A DNA stretch of 64,000 nt, taken from positions 1,704,501 through 1,768,500 of the forward strand of contig NZ_CP022219.1 of the NCBI RefSeq assembly GCF_004114915.1, given 5' to 3'. A program made the position numbers and the translations under genes. How positions within the stretch are numbered: the first letter of the stretch is position 1; each line of letters opens with the position of its first letter. Shown here one piece after another: positions 17,192 to 25,118 of the stretch. The DNA comes from Bradyrhizobium guangxiense. GTDB taxonomy: Bacteria; Pseudomonadota; Alphaproteobacteria; Rhizobiales; Xanthobacteraceae. The notes beneath the pieces were generated by a model. That model saw only the letters and a program-made list of their open reading frames with translations, did not search any database and was not told the DNA's origin.

Positions 17192-19036
17192 TCACGGGCC
17201 TGCGACCTGTTGCAACCTGTTGAACCGCGCCTTCTGCTCGCTGCTCAGCGTCGCATAAAATTCGTCCAGGGCGGGTTCGACCAGCTTGGCGGCCGTCAAC
17301 ATGGCCTCGAGCCGGTGTTGCATCGTCTCAAGCCGTCCAATAGGCGTCAGCGGCGCATCGTTCGGACAGGCCGCCTGGAGGCTCTCAACGCCCTTCGCCG
17401 TGGCCTCGCTGAGCCGGTCGAGCGCCTCCTTCTGCTTGCCGGCCGGGTGGAGCACAGCCTGGATCCTTTCGATCGGCAGCTGGGTCAGGCCGGATTTCGG
17501 ATCGCCACAGCCTTCGGCGTTGGCTTGCTGCTGCGGAGAGCGTTCGCCGACATTGGGGCCAAGCGCGTTGAAGTGGGCCTGCTGTTCGTCACTGAGCGAG
17601 TTGTAGAAATTCTCCAGCGCCGGCCGCACGATCCTGACAGCTTCCAGCGTCGCGCTGATGCGGTTCACCATCGCGCGCAGGCGGCCGGGCGGGGTCAGTG
17701 CATAAGTCTCCGTGCAGGAGTCCTTGAACACACCGGCAGCGTTGGCCGCCGCCGTCTTGAGCTCGTCCAATAATCCGCGTTGCTCCGGCGTCGGCCGCAC
17801 CGCCCGTGCGATATCGGCAAGCGGCCAGGCCGTCACGCCCCTATCCGGTGTGGCGCACAATTGCTGAACCGTCTGCGGGCTCACGCTGGCACGCTGGCGC
17901 GCGCGGTAGCTGCCGCCGGCTTGCGGGTAGTCATAAGGATTGGTGCTGGCATAAGCGGAGTAAGGGTCGTCGCCACCCCAGAATACGGTGTCGACGAAGT
18001 CGTCGTAGGCGTACGCCCAATAGCCGGGCTCGTAAGCGTAGGACCAGAATGTGTAGTCGAAAATGTCCGAGTAGGCATAAGGCCAGAACACGGGCCCAAG
18101 CCAAGCCACGAACACCGCGGGATGCCGATGTCGCCACGCCTGCCGGGGAGCCCACCCGCTCTGGCGGGTGGTGAGCGCGGCCTGAGCTTGTTGCGCGGGG
18201 GCCTGCTCGCGGAAGCGCTCCGCAAACCGCCCGCGCTGGCCGGCCTGCGCGGCGGCCGCGGCAGCGGCAGTGGTCGCTGGCGCCCGCCCGGCCGGAGCTT
18301 GCACTCCAAGCCGCTGCTGGCGCGCCAGGTCGCTTTGCTGCGCGCGCTGCTCACGCGCGAGCAAGCGGTTCTGCGTCTGGAGCATCCGTTGCTGCTCGCG
18401 CAGCGCCCTTGCGCCTTCCGGCTTCTGCGACTGGAGTTGCTGCACGCGCTGCTGCAGGCGATCAATGCGGGTCTGGCGTTCCGTAGTTTGGCGCGACAGC
18501 ATCTCGCGCTGGTGCTGCTGCACCATCTGGTGGCGCTGCTGAATTTGCTGCTGGCGCTGTTGTGCGCGCTGTTCGATCTGACCCCGCCGCGACAGCCGCT
18601 CGCTCGCGGCCGGCGGTCCGCTGGGCCGCGAGGGAACGGCCGAGGGGGCGGCGATGTGCGGCGTCGGCCGCGGTGCCATCGCCGGGCGTTGCGGTGCTGC
18701 CGGCGCCCGATGAAATTGGGGCCGCGGTGCAGCGAAGTGCGGGGTCGGACGCGGTGGAGGTGAGGCCATATGCGGCGCCGGACGTGGCGCCATTGCCGGT
18801 CGCTGCGGCATGGAAGGTGGATGGAAGGCCGGCGCGGCGGGGCGCGCCATGGCTGGCGGCGCAGCCGGGCGGGCCATGGCCGGTGGTGCTGCTGGCCGCG
18901 CTGCCGGTGCTGGGGCGGGACCTGGTGGTCCGCCCCTTCCATGTCCTGGAGGTCCCTGAGCGAAAGTGCCGACGCTGGCTCCCAGCATCGAGACACCAAC
19001 CAAAACGGCCCTTAGGCAAACGCCACGCGGAAGCAT
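17192..19036 (-). CDS. secreted Pro/Ala- and Gln-rich protein with two LTXXQ-like C-terminal repeats
   Basis: A 614-residue exported protein. The ATG at 19036, with GGGAG eight bases upstream, gives a signal peptide (MLPRGVCLRAVLVGVSMLGASVG) cut near FAQ|G. Then come a Pro/Ala-rich segment with APPAMARPA copies (about 30-140), a Gln/Arg-rich, probably helical stretch (about 145-250), an aromatic Trp/Tyr/Asp-rich patch (about 300-360), and two homologous C-terminal modules of about 100 residues each. The modules end in LSDEQQAHFNAL and LSSEQKARFNRL, the LTXXQ-type motif of Spy/CpxP-related periplasmic proteins. A role in envelope stress or protein binding is only an analogy. The N-terminal region looks low-complexity. 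Confidence 0.75.
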   Translation of the reverse strand: MLPRGVCLRAVLVGVSMLGASVGTFAQGPPGHGRGGPPGPAPAPAARPAAPPAMARPAAPPAMARPAAPAFHPPSMPQRPAMAPRPAPHMASPPPRPTPHFAAPRPQFHRAPAAPQRPAMAPRPTPHIAAPSAVPSRPSGPPAASERLSRRGQIEQRAQQRQQQIQQRHQMVQQHQREMLSRQTTERQTRIDRLQQRVQQLQSQKPEGARALREQQRMLQTQNRLLAREQRAQQSDLARQQRLGVQAPAGRAPATTAAAAAAAQAGQRGRFAERFREQAPAQQAQAALTTRQSGWAPRQAWRHRHPAVFVAWLGPVFWPYAYSDIFDYTFWSYAYEPGYWAYAYDDFVDTVFWGGDDPYSAYASTNPYDYPQAGGSYRARQRASVSPQTVQQLCATPDRGVTAWPLADIARAVRPTPEQRGLLDELKTAAANAAGVFKDSCTETYALTPPGRLRAMVNRISATLEAVRIVRPALENFYNSLSDEQQAHFNALGPNVGERSPQQQANAEGCGDPKSGLTQLPIERIQAVLHPAGKQKEALDRLSEATAKGVESLQAACPNDAPLTPIGRLETMQHRLEAMLTAAKLVEPALDEFYATLSSEQKARFNRLQQVAGP

Positions 19037-19142
19037 GATCGTAGCTCCCAGCTCGTAATCGCCCACGATCTTTAACGCACAGCTGGCGGAATCGTTCGTC
19101 CTTGGCCGCCGTCGGCATTGCGATCTTCCGACGCAGGCAGCC

Positions 19143-20357
19143 TCACGAGAGATCCTGCGTCAGGGTGGTGGCGAGCCGCTCCAGTGCCCAGTCGACCTGG
19201 TCGCTTGTGATCACCAGCGGTGGGGCGATACGGATCGTATGCTCATGGGTATCCTTGGCGAGGATACCCTTGGCCTGGAGCGCCTCGCAGTAGCGGCGAG
19301 CGCGGCCGGCCTCGGGATGCAGCTCGACCGCCAGCATCAGGCCGCGCCCGCGCACCTCGCGGATCGTATTGGCGCGAATGTCCTTCAAGCCCTCGAGAAA
19401 GCGCGCGCCCTGGATGGCTGCGTTCTCGATCATGCCTTCCTCGACCAGGACGCGCATCGCCGCGCGCGCCACGGCGCAGGCAAGCGGGTTGCCGCCGAAG
19501 GTCGAGCCATGCTGCCCAGGTCGCAAAGTCCCGAGCACGTCGTTGTTCGAGAGCACGGCCGACACCGGATAGAAGCCACCGGACAGGGCCTTGCCGAGCA
19601 GCGTCACGTCCGCCTCAATTCCCTCGTGCTGTTCGGCGAGCAGCTTGCCGGTGCGGCCGAGCCCGGTCTGGATCTCGTCGAGCACCAGCATCACGTTGTT
19701 GGCGGTGCAGAGCTCCCGGACCGCGGTGAAATAGCCGGCGGGAGGAATGACGACACCGGCTTCGCCCTGAATCGGCTCGACCAGAAAGGCGACCGTATTT
19801 GGGTTGATAGCTGCCTCAAACGCCGCAGCGTCGCCGAACGGGATGATCTTGAAGCCTGGCGCGAACGGCCCAAAGTGTCCGCGTGTCTCGGGATCGGTTG
19901 AAAAGCCGACGACGCCCAGCGTGCGTCCGTGGAAATTGTTGGCACAGACGATGATCTCGGCCTGGCCGTCCGGCACGCCCTTCACCTCGTAGCCCCATTT
20001 GCGGACCGCCTTGATCGCGCTTTCGACCGCCTCGGCGCCGCTGTTCATCGGCAGCACCTTGTGGGAACCGGTGAGCGCCGCGATCTCCTCATAGAACAAG
20101 GCGAGTTGGTCGTTGTGGAAGGCGCGCGAGGTGAGCGTCAGCCTGTGCGCCTGTTCGACCATCGCGGCCAGGATCTTGGGGTGGCAGTGGCCCTGGCTGA
20201 CCGCCGAATAGGCCGAGAGGCAATCCAGATAACGCTTGCCTTCGGTATCCCAGACCCAGACACCTTCGCCGCGCGACAGGACGACCCCGATCGGCTCGTA
20301 ATTGCGGGCGCCGAAGCGTGCTTCTGTTGCGATGAAATCAATGACCGACGAACTCAT
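19143..20357 (-). CDS. rocD: ornithine aminotransferase
   Basis: A 404-residue class III PLP aminotransferase that converts ornithine and 2-oxoglutarate to glutamate semialdehyde and glutamate in arginine catabolism. The PLP lysine is K256 in LLGKALSGG, with the cofactor Asp D227 in VLDEIQTG. Characteristic stretches such as [24 protein letters not shown] and [14 protein letters not shown] match ornithine aminotransferases rather than acetylornithine or GABA enzymes. Length is as expected. It has its own upstream region of about 190 bases after the P450 gene. No arginase gene is in the window. Confidence 0.93.
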   Translation of the reverse strand: MSSSVIDFIATEARFGARNYEPIGVVLSRGEGVWVWDTEGKRYLDCLSAYSAVSQGHCHPKILAAMVEQAHRLTLTSRAFHNDQLALFYEEIAALTGSHKVLPMNSGAEAVESAIKAVRKWGYEVKGVPDGQAEIIVCANNFHGRTLGVVGFSTDPETRGHFGPFAPGFKIIPFGDAAAFEAAINPNTVAFLVEPIQGEAGVVIPPAGYFTAVRELCTANNVMLVLDEIQTGLGRTGKLLAEQHEGIEADVTLLGKALSGGFYPVSAVLSNNDVLGTLRPGQHGSTFGGNPLACAVARAAMRVLVEEGMIENAAIQGARFLEGLKDIRANTIREVRGRGLMLAVELHPEAGRARRYCEALQAKGILAKDTHEHTIRIAPPLVITSDQVDWALERLATTLTQDLS

Positions 20358-20549
20358 CTGTCGTCACTCCATGGCCGCACACGGCGGCGTCAACGACTGC
20401 ACCGCCGGCGCTCAGCTTGATCTGGGTATCAACTTGCCGCCTTGGAAGTCTTCATGCGTCCGATGGTGGAGCCTATCTGATTTGTCAAAAGTATCAGAGG
20501 GTTATCTACTGTGCATGGGGTTGTTTTCGCAATTTTTGGTGTCGAGCCC

Positions 20550-21770
20550 TCAGCCAATCGCGCAGGGCACGCTCAGAAAGCCGCGGAAGCGCACCCGTCC
20601 GCCGCGCACCGGCTGGCCGCTCACGGCATAATTGGGGAAGCGGGCCAGGAAGCGCGAGATCGCAATTGCGCCTTCGAGCCGCGCCAGCGCCATGCCGGCG
20701 CATTGATGCGCGCCGGTGGCGAAGGCGAGATGCCGGTTCGGCGTGCGCGCGATGTCGAAGCGTTCGGGGTCGGGAAACTGCGCGGGATCGCGGTTGGCCG
20801 CGCCAATGCACAGCGTCACCGAGGTGCCGGCATCGAGCATGACGCCGCCGAGCTCAACCTTCTCGGTGGTCATGCGGTTGCCGAGCTGGTTGGAACTCTC
20901 GTAGCGCAGCATCTCCTCGACGGCAGTCTTGATCAGATCCGGACTGTCGATCAGGCGCTGCTTCTGGTCGGGATGCCGATCCAAGGCCACGAGGCCGTTG
21001 CCGATCAGATTGGTGGTGGTCTCGTGGCCGGCATTGAGCAGGAAGATGCAATTGTGCAGCAGCTCCTTCTCGGTCAGCCGCTCGCCGTTCTCTTCCCCCT
21101 GGATCAAACGCGTCAGCACGTCGCGCTCGGGATTGCCCGGCTTCTGGCGCCTGCGCGCAACCAGCGTTTCCAGATAGGCGAGGAAATCCTGCACCGCGTC
21201 GTTGCCGCGCGCGGCGGCTTCAGGCGACACCACGGGTTCGAGCGCGCCGAGGATCGCCAGCGACCAGTCGCGCAGCGGCCCGCGCTCGTCATGGGGAACG
21301 TCGAGCAGATTGCCGATCACCTCGATGGGGATGGACGCGGCGAAATCCTCGATCAGCTCGCAATGGCCCTTGGCCGCGATGGCGTCGAGCAGGCCGTCGA
21401 TGAGCTTGACGAGATCGCCTTCCATTCCGGCGATCGCTCTCGGCGACAGCGCGCCCATGATCAGGCGCCGCACGCGGGTATGGACGGGCGGATCGTTGAA
21501 GACGAGGCTCGTGGTGTGATGCTCGTAGAGCGGCGTGTCGCCGTATTTCGGCGCGAACTCGCGCTTCTTGTCCGAGCTGAACGCCTTGGTGTTCTTGTAG
21601 GTGGTGACGAGATCGTCATAGCGGGTCAGGAACACGGTGCCGCTGCGCAGGCGCTTGACCGGCTCGTTCTCCCGCAGTGCACGATAGGTCGGATAGGGGT
21701 CGTCGTAGAACTCGGGCGTCAGCTTCTCGAGATCGAAGCTTGCCGCCAACTCCTTCGCATTTGCGTTCAT
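20550..21770 (-). CDS. cytochrome P450 (bacterial class I type)
   Basis: A 406-residue soluble P450. The I-helix oxygen-activation motif is LNAGHETTTN, the ExxR pair lies in EEMLRYE, and the haem loop FATGAHQCAG gives the ligand Cys357. Length and motifs match ferredoxin-dependent bacterial P450s (CYP10x/CYP2xx). No reductase or ferredoxin is adjacent; the nearest candidate partner is the ferredoxin reductase at 4.6 kb. Substrate unknown. The gene is divergent from the split decarboxylase with 106 bases between the starts. Confidence 0.93.
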   Translation of the reverse strand: MNANAKELAASFDLEKLTPEFYDDPYPTYRALRENEPVKRLRSGTVFLTRYDDLVTTYKNTKAFSSDKKREFAPKYGDTPLYEHHTTSLVFNDPPVHTRVRRLIMGALSPRAIAGMEGDLVKLIDGLLDAIAAKGHCELIEDFAASIPIEVIGNLLDVPHDERGPLRDWSLAILGALEPVVSPEAAARGNDAVQDFLAYLETLVARRRQKPGNPERDVLTRLIQGEENGERLTEKELLHNCIFLLNAGHETTTNLIGNGLVALDRHPDQKQRLIDSPDLIKTAVEEMLRYESSNQLGNRMTTEKVELGGVMLDAGTSVTLCIGAANRDPAQFPDPERFDIARTPNRHLAFATGAHQCAGMALARLEGAIAISRFLARFPNYAVSGQPVRGGRVRFRGFLSVPCAIG

Positions 21771-21821
21771 CCCGCTATACTCGCCGGTTAAATCCGTTAT
21801 GCCTTTTTTGTTGTTCTGGTG

Positions 21822-21837
21822 GACGCAAGCATGCGTC
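21822..21837. promoter_or_regulatory. candidate operator between divergent P450 and decarboxylase genes
   Basis: A perfect 6-4-6 inverted repeat, GACGCA-AGCA-TGCGTC, inside a 106-base divergent intergenic region. Length and symmetry suit a dimeric repressor. No regulator gene is adjacent, so the binding protein is unknown. Confidence 0.35.
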
Positions 21838-21876
21838 TACAGTCGTGGCGTATTTGCTAGCCGACCGGACAGGAAA

Positions 21877-22419
21877 ATGCACGCCCACGCTGATGCTGCC
21901 GAGACGGCCCCGAATTGGCCCGACGATATTTTTGCGACCCTGCAACGCTTCGACGTCCGGCAGGTGCCTTACGTGCCCGATGCCGGCCATGCCAAGCTGA
22001 TCAATTGCGTGTTGGCCTCGTCCACCATGCGCGGCATTCCCCTGACCACGGAGGAGGAGGGCGTGGCGCTGCTTGCGGGCGCCTGGGCCGGCGGACAGCG
22101 CGGCGTGCTGCTGATGCAGTCGAGCGGCGTCGGCAATTGCATCAACATGCTGTCGCTGATCCCGATCCTGCGCTTTCCGTTCCTCACCCTCGTGACCATG
22201 CGCGGCGAGTGGGGCGAGTTCAACCCGTGGCAGGTGCCGATGGGATCGACCACGCAGGGCGTGTTCGAGCTCTCCGGTGTCCAGGTGCTGCGCGCCTCCA
22301 ACGCGGCCGAGGTGCCGGCCGTGCTGCAAGCGGCTGCATCGCAGGCCTACAACGCGCTGACGCCCACCGCCGTCCTTCTGTCGCAGCGCCTGATCGGCGC
22401 CAAGGTTTTCACCAAATGA
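21877..22419 (+). CDS. thiamine-diphosphate decarboxylase, N-terminal (pyrimidine-binding) subunit; sulfo-/phosphonopyruvate decarboxylase-like
   Basis: A 180-residue protein equivalent to the PYR domain of a ThDP enzyme. The catalytic-Glu type segment is IPLTTEEEGVALLAGAWAGG (E59-E61), followed by GVLLMQSSGVGN. In phosphonopyruvate and sulfopyruvate decarboxylases (ComD/ComE) the two halves may be separate genes, as here. AGGA lies four bases before ATG 21877. The in-frame start at 21799 would extend into the intergenic operator region. It overlaps the second subunit as ATGA. Confidence 0.75.
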   Translation: MHAHADAAETAPNWPDDIFATLQRFDVRQVPYVPDAGHAKLINCVLASSTMRGIPLTTEEEGVALLAGAWAGGQRGVLLMQSSGVGNCINMLSLIPILRFPFLTLVTMRGEWGEFNPWQVPMGSTTQGVFELSGVQVLRASNAAEVPAVLQAAASQAYNALTPTAVLLSQRLIGAKVFTK

Positions 22420-23006
22420 GCAAGGCCAATCTCCTCGACCGCCGGCAGGTGGTGTCCACGCTGCTGGCGCACCGCAAGGACGCAGTCGCGATCGGCGGCC
22501 TCGGGGCCTCCACCAACGACATGTGCGCGGCCGGCGACCACGCCCGCAACTTCTATCTCTGGGGCGGCATGGGCGGGGCCGCGATGATCGGCCTCGGCCT
22601 GGCGCTGGCGCAGCCGAAGCTGCCGGTATTGGTCATCACCGGCGACGGCGAGATGCTGATGGGCATGGGCAGCCTTGCCACGATCGGCCTGCAGAAGCCG
22701 TCCAACCTCTCGATCGCAGTGCTCGACAATGAGGCCTATGGCGAGACCGGCGGCCAGACCAGCCACACCTCGACCGCCGCCGATCTCGTCGGCGTCGCCA
22801 AGGCCTGCGGCATCAAGGACAGCCGGGCTGTCACGACCATGGCCGAAGTCGAGGCCTTCGCCAAAGCCGTCCACGACGTTTCCGCGGGTCCGCGCTTTGC
22901 CAATGTGAAGATCGACAGCGCGGGCCTCGAGCGGATTTTGCCAACGCGGGATGGGACTTATATCCTCAACCGGATCCGCGGCGATCTCGGATTCCAGCCG
23001 ATCTAG
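22416..23006 (+). CDS. thiamine-diphosphate decarboxylase, C-terminal (ThDP-binding) subunit; sulfo-/phosphonopyruvate decarboxylase-like
   Basis: A 196-residue protein corresponding to the PP domain of a ThDP enzyme. The cofactor motif GDGEMLMGMGSLATI (76-78 GDG) through LDNEAYGETGG (N105) is intact. It starts within the stop of the PYR subunit (ATGA), so the two subunits are coupled and should form one enzyme. The 2-keto acid substrate is uncertain: sulfopyruvate, phosphonopyruvate or another short keto acid. No phosphonate or sulfonate gene is adjacent. Confidence 0.8.
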   Translation: MSKANLLDRRQVVSTLLAHRKDAVAIGGLGASTNDMCAAGDHARNFYLWGGMGGAAMIGLGLALAQPKLPVLVITGDGEMLMGMGSLATIGLQKPSNLSIAVLDNEAYGETGGQTSHTSTAADLVGVAKACGIKDSRAVTTMAEVEAFAKAVHDVSAGPRFANVKIDSAGLERILPTRDGTYILNRIRGDLGFQPI

Positions 23007-23117
23007 GTGTGGAGGCTACCCATTCCTTGGGGCGCCCAGTCCTGCACGTGACCCGTGCAGGAGGGTCCAATTTCTACTGAAATTACAACGCACTTAGGTT
23101 GCGATGCAACATAGTGC

Positions 23118-23148
23118 TTGACTTTTGCGTGGGTGAGTGCTTACTCAC
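23118..23148 (+). promoter_or_regulatory. promoter and palindromic operator of the TetR-RND operon
   Basis: TTGACT at 23118-23123 serves as -35; the -10 is weak (TACTCA at 23142-23147, 18-base spacer). A perfect inverted repeat GTGAGT-gctt-ACTCAC occupies 23133-23148, across spacer and -10. A TetR dimer bound there would block RNA polymerase, so self-repression by the adjacent regulator is likely. Confidence 0.65.
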
Positions 23149-23153
23149 TAAGC

Positions 23154-23855
23154 ATGAGCTCATTGCGTATGACGAGCGACCTGAGGCGTCAATTGATCCT
23201 CGGTGCCGCGAAACGCTGCTTTGCCCGACATGGCTATAACGGCACCACGACGAAGAGCGTGGCGGCTGCCGCGGCCATTTCCGAGGCGCTGCTGTTCAAG
23301 CATTTCCCGTCCAAGGCGGCGCTCTACGCCGAGATCCTCAGCGACGAATGCGAAGCCGACCCGGCGCTCACCGAGCTGCTCGAACGCGAGCCTTCGACCG
23401 CGACGCTGGTCGAAGTGATCCGCGGCATGGTCCAGCATTTCCTGCACATCGCAGATGGTCCGGATCAGGAAGAGGCGCAGCGCCTGCGACTGATGGCCAC
23501 GAGCCATTTGGATGATGGCGAATTCGCCCGTTTGCTGTATGCAAAGATCGAGACGCTGATCGGGTCGATCTTCGTCGCCTCGCTCGAACGTGCCGTTGCC
23601 AGCGGTGACGCGCGTCCATACGGCGGCGAACCGCTCAACCTGTTCTGGTTTGCGCATCACACGGTGATGACTGCCGCGCTGACCAGGCTGCCGGCCACGC
23701 CCTGCCTCGTCTACGGCAGGGCGGAAGACCTCGAGCGGCAGCTGTGTGAATTTCTCCTGAGGGGTATCGGACTTAACGACGCCGCAATTGCTTCGCATCT
23801 GAGCCACAATCAGGCCGCGGATGCCGGCAGAACGGCGATTGCAGAAAGTGCATGA
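23154..23855 (+). CDS. TetR/AcrR family repressor of the RND efflux operon
   Basis: A 233-residue TetR protein. The HTH lies near the N-terminus (RQLILGAAKRCFARHGYNGTTTKSVAAAAAISEALLFKHFPSKAALY). ATG 23154 was taken; ATG 23169 is possible. The longer frame from TTG 23118 is excluded because it would start inside the -35 element. Neither ATG has a Shine-Dalgarno, and 23154 lies about seven bases after the -10, so the message may be leaderless. It is followed one base later by the efflux adaptor gene, a classic local-repressor layout. Confidence 0.85.
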   Translation: MSSLRMTSDLRRQLILGAAKRCFARHGYNGTTTKSVAAAAAISEALLFKHFPSKAALYAEILSDECEADPALTELLEREPSTATLVEVIRGMVQHFLHIADGPDQEEAQRLRLMATSHLDDGEFARLLYAKIETLIGSIFVASLERAVASGDARPYGGEPLNLFWFAHHTVMTAALTRLPATPCLVYGRAEDLERQLCEFLLRGIGLNDAAIASHLSHNQAADAGRTAIAESA

Positions 23856-23856
23856 C

Positions 23857-25050
23857 ATGAACATCGTAGCCGAACACAAGATTTCGGGCGAACCAATCGA
23901 CAACAAGGCTCCCAAGCGTCCGGTCCGGCCGGTGCTCTGGTTCATCATCGTCGGCACGCTTCTGGCCGCGTTGGTGGGCGGTCTGGTCTGGTTCAATTAT
24001 TTCCGCGGCCAGATGATCAAGCAGTTCTTCGCCAACAACAAGCCGCCGCCGACCTCCGTCAGCGCGGCCGAGGCGAAGTCTGAGGTGGTGCCGAACCTGC
24101 TCACCGCGGTCGGCAGCCTCGTCGCTGTGCATCAGGTCGACGTCAGTGCCGACGTCAACGGCCGCGTCACCGACATCAAGTTCGAGCCAGGCACGCGCAT
24201 CGAAGCCGGCACACCCCTGGTGCAGCTGTTCGATGCGCCGGAGCAGGGCGACCTCGCCAATTACAAGGCCCAGGCAACCGTCGCGCAGCTGTCGCTCGAC
24301 CGCGCCAAGCAGCTGGCTTCGCGCCAATTCGGCCCGCAGGGGACCGTCGACCAGGCGCAGGCCGCTTACGACCAGGCGCAGGCGGGCATCTCCAAGACCG
24401 AAGCCTTGATCTCGCAGAAGCTGGTGCGTGCGCCTTTCGCCGGCGAGCTCGGCATGCGCAAGGTCGAGGTCGGCCAGTACCTCACGGCCGGCACCGCCAT
24501 CGTCTCGCTGACCGATCTGTCGGAGCTGTGGGCCAACTTCACGGTGACCGAAAAGGATTCTGGCAGCCTCAAGGTCGGCCAGACGGTCCGGCTGAAGGTC
24601 GACGCCTATCCAGGCCGTACCTTCGAAGGCAAGATTACCACCATCGAGCCGCAGATCGCCGCCGACACCCGCAACATTCGCGTGCAGGCGACGATCGCCA
24701 ATCCTGAGAAGATCCTGAAGCCCGGCATGTTCGTCACCACCACGGTGGTGCTGCCGGAGAAACCGGCCGTGATCACCGTTCCGGAGACGGCGGTTGACTA
24801 CACGCTGTACGGCGACTCGGTGTTCGTGATCACCGAGAAGAAGGAAGCGGACGGCAAGACCAGCCTCTCCGCGGTGCGCACTTTCGTGCAGACCGGCAAT
24901 CGGGTCGAAGGTCGGGTCGAAATCGTCAAGGGCCTGAAGGCAGGCGATAAGGTCGTCGCCGTCGGCCAGCTCAAGCTGCAATCCGGTGCGGCGGTGGCGA
25001 TCTCGACTGATCCGGCTCCGCCGATCCCGGCGCAGCCGCCGCGCTACTGA
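23857..25050 (+). CDS. RND efflux periplasmic adaptor (membrane fusion protein)
   Basis: A 397-residue adaptor linking an inner-membrane RND pump to an outer-membrane channel. One N-terminal membrane segment (RPVLWFIIVGTLLAALVGGL, about residues 23-42) anchors it; there is no lipobox. The hairpin and lipoyl-type halves are seen in VSADVNGRVTDIKFEPGTRIEAG and KLVRAPFAGELGMRKVEVGQYL, then the beta-barrel LWANFTVTEKDSGSL. The start follows the repressor stop by one base, indicating coupling. No outer-membrane channel gene follows, so the pump must borrow one. Confidence 0.9.
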   Translation: MNIVAEHKISGEPIDNKAPKRPVRPVLWFIIVGTLLAALVGGLVWFNYFRGQMIKQFFANNKPPPTSVSAAEAKSEVVPNLLTAVGSLVAVHQVDVSADVNGRVTDIKFEPGTRIEAGTPLVQLFDAPEQGDLANYKAQATVAQLSLDRAKQLASRQFGPQGTVDQAQAAYDQAQAGISKTEALISQKLVRAPFAGELGMRKVEVGQYLTAGTAIVSLTDLSELWANFTVTEKDSGSLKVGQTVRLKVDAYPGRTFEGKITTIEPQIAADTRNIRVQATIANPEKILKPGMFVTTTVVLPEKPAVITVPETAVDYTLYGDSVFVITEKKEADGKTSLSAVRTFVQTGNRVEGRVEIVKGLKAGDKVVAVGQLKLQSGAAVAISTDPAPPIPAQPPRY

Positions 25051-25118
25051 CAACATCCTCACGTGATCCGGCCCGGCCGGATCACGCTTCTTGAGACAAG
25101 GAAATCGAGATCGCCGCG

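Noticed and set aside
18460..19118. Several open frames opposite or within the Pro/Ala/Gln-rich region
   Set aside because: They come from the repetitive GC-rich sequence of the LTXXQ protein gene, and only that frame has a signal peptide, a ribosome site and conserved C-terminal modules.
23118..23153. TTG start for the RND repressor
   Set aside because: The codon is part of the apparent -35 TTGACT and the added residues match no TetR N-terminus.
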